Shown: positions 56,442 to 64,000 of the stretch, piece after piece
Layout: every line of letters starts with the position of its first letter
Numbering within the stretch: the stretch's first letter is position 1
Origin: Dactylorhiza incarnata
Lineage: Eukaryota > Streptophyta > Magnoliopsida > Asparagales > Orchidaceae
Assembly (NCBI GenBank): GCA_033032865.1
Contig: JAWHQI010000004.1
Coordinates: 22,860,001 to 22,924,000, forward strand
Direction of reading: 5' to 3'
Length of the DNA stretch: 64,000 bases
Translations under genes and position numbers: made by a program
The notes under the pieces: model-generated
Database searches by the model: none
What the model saw: only the letters and a program-made list of their open reading frames with translations
Told to the model about the DNA's origin: nothing

Positions 56442-58208
56442 TGATATATATTTTTACGGTTTTGAAATTTTAGTGAAGGGTTGAGATTTTCTCCAAAACT
56501 ATATCTGATAAAGGCAAGTGTACCTTATCGTCTATAGTATAGGATATTAAGAAATACCAAGGTCGTATTCCACGGGGCGCGTTGAATACTTCTACTTTGA
56601 GGAAAGTCACTATTATCTTATCTAATGATATTTTGGGGTTTTGGTTCTTAGCTAAAAAAGAGAAATTGCAAGCTAAATTAAGGGTTTAGATGATGATAAA
56701 AGAGGCTAGTACTCAATCAAAAGTCACCTTGGAGTGAGAAAAGACAAGTAAAAAGAAATTAAATCTAATTCCGTTTAAATTGAACTACTTGACCGTGGAG
56801 GTTCCCGAAGCTCGAACATGCCTCTCTCGAGGTTAATGCCCAACTAAGATTAGGAAAAATCAACCGGACTCTCGTCCTATAATCGATTACCTAAAACTTG
56901 CTTTACGAGGTGAACCCCACTATTGGATTTGACTCCAATCCGGGAGATTTACGTCATCCTCTCTCGAGGGGTGCGTGCAACTCTCTTTACCCTTGAGTGA
57001 TCGATTCATACTTTGAGCCTCTCGGCTAACTAAATATGAAAACTTAAGCGAAAACCATATATCGAAAGTATGGCCTCACTAATTAAAAATCAAGGATAAT
57101 TCAAGTGTTTATAAAAACAGAAAAAGAAAACTTTAGAAAATCATAACTTGTCTAACTCATCCTCGGATCATTTTGATCGAGTACTAATGAGGATTAGTTA
57201 ATCATGGTGGAGGGGGAAGAGGAAAAAAAATAAAAATGCATATTAAGAAACTTTAGCTAAGGAGGAGACAAAATAAAGAGAACAAACTATTTTTTATTTA
57301 AATGAAAAACTATTACAAGACTTAAGAAAGGAAATTGCAAGCTAGGAAAAACAAGATTACAAGCTTAAACTAGACTATTGCACTAAAGGAAAGCTAATAC
57401 ATTGCATTAGAAAAGGAAGAGAGCATGAAAATAAAGAGACATGAACATGAACATGAAAAAGGAAAACTACTCAAGATTGGCTCCAGCAGCACCTTCCCCA
57501 CTCCAAAATTCTGAACCCTGGACTCAAGGAGAGCCTCTGAATTTATAGGCAAAATTTTCAAGTTACACGCCCTCGGTCACGGGCGTGTCCAAGGGCGTGT
57601 AATCACTGTAACATTGGATCCGGCAGCGGCGTGGGCTTGGCGTGACGGCGGGAGAAAATCGGACATGTCACGGGCGTGACATATGGGTCACGGGCGTGAC
57701 TTAGGACGGCTTCATTTAATGCGGCATGGGCTAGGCAGACCGCGCGGCGGCGTGCTTGGATCACACGGGAAGGTCACGGGCGTGACTTTGGTTCACGGGC
57801 GTGACTTTGGGTCACGGGCGTGACTTTGGTTGACTTCTCAACGGCAACTTCTCGTCTCGACGGCAGCTCCACGCGGCAGATTCTAATATTACACGCCCAT
57901 GGTCACGGGCGTGACTTTGGGTCACGGGCGTGACCTGGGGCGTGACTGGGTGTGGACTAGCTCAACAGCACGGCATCGACCTGGACTGGTCTACAAGTTA
58001 CACGCCCTTGGTCACGGGCGTGACCGAGGGCGTGTAATGCAATATTTTCCCAATTTGTCCAAAAATCTGCAAATATTAAGATTAGGCTAAGTTAGAATCA
58101 AAATTACAAAAAGAACTACTTATAACCTAAATTTGACATAAAATAGAGAATTCATATTAAATATTTACAAGATTTTCTATTAAAAAGTTATAAAAATACT
58201 ACTTATCA
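56442..58208 (-). repeat. Right (5') LTR of Athila
   Basis: 1767 bp, practically identical to the left LTR. Minus-strand TATA box at 57541-57547. Confidence 0.96.
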
Positions 58209-58213
58209 GTGTG

Positions 58214-58712
58214 CTGGAATAAGGATCCTTTGTAGGGATTATTGACGAGAACAAATGCCACCAATTTATAAGACAGGAAGCTAATGCCAACGTTAGGGAT
58301 ATCGCCACACGTTGACTCTGTATAGAAATTACTTGATGGCTCAAATCTTCAAATCAAGAAGGAGATTCTGCATCTTTGGAAACCTTTCATTTTAGGTAAC
58401 CTTAATGCTGGAGTTGAGGCCAACACCTGGCATTAAGTCAAATCATTCCCAAAATGCACCTGCAATCATGCCAGCTTCCCTTCATGTCATTTTCATCTTG
58501 GTGGGAACAAAGATAAACGCCAACGTTAGCCCTAACTCCCGGTGTTAGAATTCTTCCTTCTTTTCAACTTAAGAGCAAGTCCAGACCAACAGCCGCAACC
58601 TTGTGTCATATTTGTTTAAACCTACATGCTAAAGCACAATGGCAAACTAGATCAAATACAGGTAGGATTTGTTATTCTCAAATCAAGGAATACAGAAAAT
58701 CGTGTTCCAACA
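58214..58712 (-). repeat. Right LTR of C, segment 3
   Basis: Matches about 31490-31988 of the left LTR. With segments 1 and 2 the right LTR totals 1160 bp against 1167 bp on the left. Followed by GTTGA. Confidence 0.88.
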
Positions 58713-58717
58713 GTTGA

Positions 58718-59848
58718 GTCTTCTTAGAATCCTTGGAATCTTCAAAAAAATTAAGGTCTTCTTCTTGACAGTGCTTTTCAACGCAGAAAAATCTCTCTTT
58801 GTATAAGTCTTCCTGATGAATATGGAGACAGTTCTTCTTATCATGATTATATCTTAGATCTGTCCTTGAAGCTTTCTAGACTGCCACACTTTGTTTGATG
58901 AGGAAATGATTTACTATAGGCCTTCTAAAATCTTGAGCATTTTAGAAAAGAATGAGGAATAAAACTGTTCAAGGATCTAGCCTAGTTCTTCTTTTTTGTT
59001 CAATCGCATTGTGCACTTTCTTTCAAAATAATTTCTATCAGCAATGTTAGGTTTGGCCGATTCACACTTTAGGTATATATACTGAGTACTTTGACGACCA
59101 TATTAGGATTAATATTCTTTAATCCACTTGCCATCTGTTGTCAAATCTGATTGGCTGAATCAACAGTGCCGTTAATGTATATATTTAAAATCCCGTCTTC
59201 TAGTCGATATAAGTTCTTCTAGTCAATTTTACACTGTCTCATCGATATGTGTCCCATCTCGTCGATATCGAGACTATCTCATCGATATTCCCAGTCTAGT
59301 TGGCATAAGGGTTGTCTTGTTGATATTGCACTATCTAGTCGACATGAAGAATGTCTTGTCGATATTGAACTGTTTAGTCGACATGAATACCGTCTCGTCG
59401 ATATTTTAGCTGGTGAGCTTCTAGTCGATATTGACTTAGGTGTTGAGCTTCTAGTTGAATTTGGCTCAACTGCTTTGAGCTTTTAGTTGATATTGATTAT
59501 TGAACTTTTAGTCGAATTTGTCTTAACTTCTTTGAGCTTCTAGTAGATATTGGCTTAACTACTTTGAGCTTCTAGTCGATATAAGCTTATGTCGAGACCT
59601 TCTCTCGTCGACAAATTGCCTTTGTCTGAACCTTGTCTAGTCGACATTTTACTTGGTAAAACTTTAATTTCTTCTGTAATATTTTCATATGCTCCTTTCA
59701 TATTTGTGAGCAAGTATGTATCATTTATAACATAGAATGAAATTATCTAAAAACACAATCACATAGAAATATTCATCAAATACAATGTGAGTTATCTATA
59801 TCCTGAGGAATTCTTCAAATCAAGAAAGTTATAGGCAATTTCCCAATA
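58718..59848 (-). repeat. Solo Sirevirus LTR, right segment
   Basis: Continues 30309-30821 after element C (together about 1.64 kb). On the minus strand it starts TATTGGGAA (expected TGTTGG), then an array of CTAGTCGATAT / GTCGACAT words at about 59190-59640, then a TATATATA box at 59074-59081. Ends on the plus strand before GAAGG. Confidence 0.75.
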
Positions 59849-61190
59849 GAAGGGTTGCGACATATCCTTATAAGTATAAGCCAACTATGTCATCTAGGAT
59901 ATGTCATTGAGTTCCACATGGATAAGTGTCTGATTAAAAATTCAGTTGACCTTGAGAAAATTCTATCAGACACTAGGAGTGGTAATGTTTATTGCTTAAA
60001 TATCTTATGCTTAGATTCTACTACACCTGTTTGTCTTGTAGAAATCGAGATAAACTCTCTTTGTATGCAATGACACGAGAGACTTGCTCACATGAATCAC
60101 AAGACAATCAACAAACTCTTTTTAGAAAATCTAGTTATAAATGGACCTAAACTTAAATGCATTAAAGAGGGTATTTATCATGTCTGTCAGATGGGCAAGC
60201 AGACTAATACCACCTTTAAGAGCATAGGCTCCAAAGATTCTGAAAGATGCCTTCATTTATTGCATATGGACTTATTTGGTTCTATGCCAATTCATAGTTT
60301 AGGAAGGAAGTTGTATTCCTTTGTGATAGCTAATGACTTCTCTAGTTATGCTTGGGTGTTCTTCCTTAAGAAAAACACCGATACCTTGGATATCTTTGTA
60401 TAATTTGTCAAGCAAGTTCAGAATGAAAAGAACTGCACTGTGGTCAAAATCAAAAGTGACCATGACACGGAATCTTAGTCTGAACTCATGACAGATTTCT
60501 GCAAAGAACAAGGTATCCATCATGAATTTTCTTCTCAGAGAACACCACAGCAGAATGAAGCTATTAAGAGGAAAAAATAGAACTCTCATAGAAGTTGGGA
60601 GAACGATGCTAAGGGACTCTTCACTACCAGAATATATCTAGGCTAAAGTTCTCAACACTGCATGCCATGTGCAGAATCAAGCCTATATCATCAAATATCA
60701 CAAGAAAACTCCTTATGAACTAATGAAGTGCAGAAAACAAAATCTAGCCTACTTTATAATCTTTGGATGTAAGTGTTTTATTCTAAACAATGGTAAGTGA
60801 TATCAAACTAAGTTTGCTGAAAAATGTTTTGAGGGGATTTTTTTTGGATATTGTAGTCACCATGTGGTAGAAGAATCAATTCATATTTTATATGATGAAA
60901 CAAGCATGATTCATTAAGGCTTGTTTAGCTCTTCTAATATTGCATGAACAAATTTGAAGCTGAAAGAGCTTAGCCTATAGTCTAATCCTCCAAACTTAAT
61001 CATTACAGATGGAGAACAAATCCAAGGAGAAGCACAAGATACAATGCTTGGACAATAACCAACTAGTTAAGAAACTGTTGATAATCAAGGTGCACTGCCA
61101 CCAGCTTGGAGGCATCGTAAAGACCATCCAAGTAGTCATGTCATTGGAGATGTAAGCTAAGGATTAAGAACAAGAAGAAGTACTCAGAAT
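59849..61190 (+). pseudogene. pol: Pre-integrase and integrase of E
   Basis: Starts with HILISISQLCHLGYVIEFH and SGNVYCLN (open to 60073). The zinc finger is MNHKTINKL...CQMGKQTN with the first His region degraded. The core has HMDLFGSMP (first Asp, about 60265) and IKSDHDTES (second Asp, about 60455), but the block that should hold the Glu reads NEAIKRK, so the catalytic Glu is Lys. Many stops after 60400. 60600-61190 holds a readable but broken integrase tail and linker. Confidence 0.78.
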
Positions 61191-62230
61191 GAAGCACTAT
61201 ATATGAGCTTTTTATCTCAGATTGAACTAAAGAGATTTGAAGAAGCCAATTCAGATCCCTAGTGGATTATGGCTATGCAAGAAGAACACATTCAATTCAA
61301 AAAGATGCAAAGTATGAAAGATGGTTTCTAGGCCCCAACATCAGAATGTCATTGGATCAAAGTGGGTCTACATGAACAAGCTAGATGAGAATGGCATCAT
61401 CATCAATGGCAAAGCAAGGATGGTTGCAAAGGGATACATACAAGAAAAAGGGATTGACTTTGATCAAACTTATGCACCAACAGTAACACTTGAGGCAATA
61501 AGGCTATTTCTATCCTATGCAGCTCACAAAGGATTCAAATTATATTAAATGGATGTGAAGTCTGCTTTCCTCAATGGAGATCTCAAGGAGGAAGTGTATG
61601 TAGAGCAGCCTCCATGTTTTGTTGATACTAACCATTATGAAATGTTTACTTTTTAAGAAAGGCTTTGTATGTATTAAAATAAGCTCCTAGAGCTTCGTAT
61701 GAAACCCTATCTAGATTCCTAATTGAAAAAAAAATTCAAGGGGGATGATATATAAGACATTATTTCCTAGCAAAGCATAGGGCAAAATTTTGCTAGACCA
61801 AATTTATGTTGACGACATAATTTTTGGCTCTACTGATGACAACCTTTGCAAGAAGTTTGCTAATTTAATGCAAGGGAAGTTTGAAATGAGCAGCACAGGA
61901 GAGCAAAAATACTTCCTAGGGCTCCTAGTGAAGCAATCTGAGGATGGAATATTCATCTCTCTGACCAAGTTCACTAAAGAACTTATAAAGAAGTTTGGAA
62001 TGGATAGTGAAACCTAAATGAGGACTCCAATGGGCTCCAATGTGTCTCTGGACAAGAATAAGAAAGGGAAACCTTTTGATGAGACCTTGTATAGATTCAT
62101 CATTGAATATCTGCTCTACCTAACTGCTATAGGTCTGACATTATGTTTGTTACATGTCTATGTGCTAGGTATCAAGCTTCCTCTTTGGAATCTCACTACA
62201 CCTCTGCTAAGAGAATCATGAGACTCAAGG
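61191..62230 (+). pseudogene. pol: Reverse transcriptase of E
   Basis: [20 protein letters not shown] and [20 protein letters not shown], then a TAA before [19 protein letters not shown] (first Asp). The GLKQAPRA block is damaged near 61680. [20 protein letters not shown] gives the Asp pair at about 61805, followed by KYFLGLLVKQSEDGIFIS and a stop at 62015. Closely resembles element 1 RT. At least five stops or shifts. Confidence 0.83.
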
Positions 62231-62746
62231 GAACTCCAAATCAAGGCCTTTGGTACTCTAGATGTATTGATTTTGACCAAACATGGTATTTAGATGCAGA
62301 TTTAGCAGATTGTAAAGAAGACAGGAAAAACACATTTGGAACCTGTCAATTCTTAGGAAAGAGGCCGATCTCTATGGAGCAGCTAGAAGAAAATATGTGT
62401 GGAAATCTCAACAACTGAATCAGAATATATCTCAGCTGGGAGTTGATGTGTTTAACTGCTATGGATACAACATTAGCTAGAAGACTATAACATAAAGACA
62501 TGCAAAACAATAATGTACTGTGATTCATCCAATGCAATCTCAATGGCTAAGAGCCCTATATCACACATCAATACTAAGCACATTGAAATCAGGCACCACT
62601 TCATCAGGGAGCATGTTGAAGAAGAGGATATCTATCTTGAGTATGTCCCCACTGATAGCCAAGTAGCAAATATCTTTACAAAGCCCCTTGATGAAGCTAA
62701 ATTAAATTTATTTAAATTTGAGCTTGGTATACTAAATTTATACTAA
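62231..62746 (+). pseudogene. pol: RNase H of E
   Basis: WYLDADLADCKEDRKNT (Asp), a damaged ISTTESEYISAGS block near 62405-62440, CDSSNAISMAKSPISHINTK (Asp) and TKHIEIRHHFIREHVE, ending VANIFTKPLDEAKLNL...GILNLY at a TAA at 62744. The last open stretch is 62513-62746. Confidence 0.82.
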
Positions 62747-63114
62747 GCATTTCAATTCTCTCTTATCTATAACTATTGTGTATATACATGCTAAGAAAGT
62801 TCTTGCCGCAAACTAACCCGAAAATGCAGGAAAATCCCAAGTTAAATCTATGTCGTCGAGCATATAAGATGACATAGAGGTCTTGTCGAAGGGTTGTCAA
62901 GCCGACATAATAGGAGTGTCTTTGTGGTGCATCTTTGACACTCAGATATTAGCTAATATTGAATTTTTCATCACAGCCATTCAATTAAGGATCAATTTTC
63001 TTAGCAAACACACCCAAGTATGCGCCTTTTGACATTCCTAAAATATACTATATAAATAGGGTAAATGCTTAGAAATAGATCACACTTTCATTTGCCCTAA
63101 GCCGTCAAAACAAA
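62747..63114 (+). promoter_or_regulatory. Internal promoter-like block of E
   Basis: Non-coding between the pol stop and the extra ORF. It has GTCGTCGAGCAT, CTTGTCGAAGGG and AGCCGACATAAT words at 62850-62915 and a TATATAAAT box at 63049-63057. The stretch TGCGCC...TTTTGACATTC...TATATAA parallels 7345-7375 of element 1. Confidence 0.5.
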
Positions 63115-63500
63115 ATGTTCATCCCGCTCGACAACTTGCGACATTGGCGACCTTCAATTATCCAGCCATTCTTTCCATGGAACCAAAGAAAGGGGAAGAA
63201 TATTGCAATATTGGATGCGAGCTAGTCAGAGGTGGATTCAACAGGGCCGGCGAAGAGATAAAATTAGTTATTGGACTAGTGACAGTCGCCGTCCTGGAGT
63301 ATGTCTTATCTGAACCCATTGTAATCACGCATAGAGAAATAGTGGGGTTTTATTCCAAACCTGCTCCTCCCACAAAGCCATCAAAACAAGGGTAAGTGAA
63401 ACCTTGTTAAGACTTATAGTTCAAGGGCTGATAAGAGAACTTAGTCTACCAGTTTTTGAAGAAGATGATGAAGAGGATAAGATTGTTAAGTAGATTATTC
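63115..63500 (+). pseudogene. Start of the extra ORF of E
   Basis: The stretch to 63395 is open (frame of 63144) and contains IKLVIGLVTVAVLEYVLSEP then ITHREIVGFYSKPAP. Its layout resembles HLRKLLSTRQKIAVAEIKEW then VYTAKPVDES in the extra ORF of element 1. No clear start codon is in this frame; ATG at 63115 is in another frame. After 63395 the frame is broken and I recognise nothing more up to 63636. Homology is inferred from position and layout. Confidence 0.4.
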
Positions 63501-63636
63501 TGAAGGATTAAAATGATGTGGACATGAAGAAGAATCATATGACTCATTGAAAAGGGCATGTTTTAATTGTAAAGGAAAGCTCCTGACAAATGTCATAGGA
63601 AATGTCTTGATCTGCAAGCCTGGATCACATGACAGA

Positions 63637-64000
63637 TGTACAACCCCGATATTCTCCAGGAGTTGGGCATAGATTTGAGAAGTTAGCAGGCGGAGGAGGT
63701 GACAAAGTAGGTGAGCCAGAGTCTCAAATGTCGCTCGCAAGGAGGCGGGCGAGCTGGGTACTCTCCCACCGCTCGCGGGGAGGGCGGGCGAGTCAGATCT
63801 TCGCGGTCCGCTCGCAGCAGTCTTCTGGACGAGCCAGATTCTTTCCAAGCATCCGTGTTCGGCGAACTCCAATCTGCGTTCACCGAAATCCATTTTGCGT
63901 TCGATGTGCGTTGCGCTTCAGTTCGACGAAATCCCTTTTTAGCTCGACGAGCTCATTCTCCCAGCCAGTTCAGAAGATCTCCACAAGGCCAAGGGAAGCT
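63637..64000. repeat. GC-rich LTR-like block at the window edge
   Basis: A possible LTR start TGTACAACCCC at 63637 is followed by GCTCGC / GGGCGAG words (63720-63800) and GTTCGACGAAAT words (63855-63950). This is the same style as the upstream parts of the other LTRs. No coding content supported. It runs out of the window. Confidence 0.4.

Larger units (their letters stand above)
47467..58208 (-). mobile_element. Athila Ty3/gypsy retrotransposon, intact and young
   Basis: 10742 bp on the minus strand, two LTRs of 1767 bp, perfect GTGTG duplication (47462-47466 and 58209-58213), full primer site, purine tract and an uninterrupted gag-pol. By eye the LTRs differ at about four positions, all A/G. 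Gag type, the [10 protein letters not shown] protease and the TGGCGCCGTTGCCGGGGA primer site identify Athila. It has no env-like ORF. It is the youngest and best-preserved element in the window. Confidence 0.96.
30822..58712 (-). mobile_element. Pol-less Sirevirus-like derivative C (interrupted)
   Basis: Two LTRs on the minus strand (30822-31988, and 37713-58712 in three pieces) around 5.7 kb, flanked by a perfect GTTGA duplication (30817-30821 and 58713-58717). Without the two gypsy insertions it is about 8.05 kb. Primer site and purine tract are both present, but inside there are only gag remnants and AT-rich sequence. That is the profile of a large non-autonomous derivative. Confidence 0.87.
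29420..63636 (+). mobile_element. Degraded Sirevirus-like element E, host of the nested cluster
   Basis: Plus-strand gag (29425-30235) and pol (59849-62746) are parts of one element separated by a solo LTR and everything nested in it. Removing 30309-59853 joins the YVKG block to the HILISISQLC block in frame, exactly as in element 1. After pol come a promoter-like block and the start of an extra ORF. Neither LTR of E can be assigned in the window; its left part is cut by copia element 2 or by the Tat-like element, and its right end is unclear. Confidence 0.75.

Noticed and set aside
63683..63893. Minus-strand ORFs at the right edge
   Set aside because: GC-rich repeat translation without domains; the two overlapping frames contradict each other.

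Overview
The window is plant nuclear DNA from a repeat-rich, probably pericentromeric region, most likely of a eudicot. I see no host gene, tRNA, rRNA or other single-copy gene. Almost every base belongs to LTR retrotransposons of plant lineages: Ty1/copia (three or more Sirevirus-like families plus one other) and Ty3/gypsy (Tat-like, Tekay/Del-like, Athila). The plant call rests on these lineages: dual RNase H Tat elements, Athila primer sites and Sirevirus LTR-end motifs.

Layout from the left. A Tat-like gypsy element on the minus strand fills 1-23055. Its left LTR is outside the window and its right LTR is about 22285-23055. Its 94-bp minisatellite (1-199 and 11980-12170) is split by an 11.8-kb Sirevirus (200-11979, target duplication ACTTG) that carries an extra ORF downstream of pol. 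Its gag is split by a 4.3-kb non-autonomous Sirevirus relative (17506-21843, duplication GAACC). A separate copia element lies at 23068-29419.

From 29420 to about 63636 lies a degraded Sirevirus-like element on the plus strand (called E here). Its protease region is interrupted by a reverse-oriented solo LTR (30309-59848). That LTR is interrupted by a pol-less Sirevirus-like derivative on the minus strand (C, 30822-58712, duplication GTTGA). The right LTR of C is hit twice: by a Tekay-like gypsy (38159-47246) and by a nearly pristine Athila (47467-58208, duplication GTGTG). The nest is therefore four layers deep. After 63637 comes a GC-rich block that looks like part of another LTR.

Most coding regions are pseudogenes. 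The exception is the Athila gag-pol, a single uninterrupted 1762-codon frame between LTRs that I could tell apart at only about four positions. The most unusual signals are non-coding: a promoter-like block between pol and the extra ORF in two Sirevirus-type elements; a tandem series of small hairpins in the leader RNA of two Sirevirus families; a candidate 74-nt intron at the gag/protease boundary of the Tekay-like element; a structured ~95-nt element duplicated on both sides of the Athila gag-pol; and arrays of family-specific CpG-rich palindromes in nearly every LTR.
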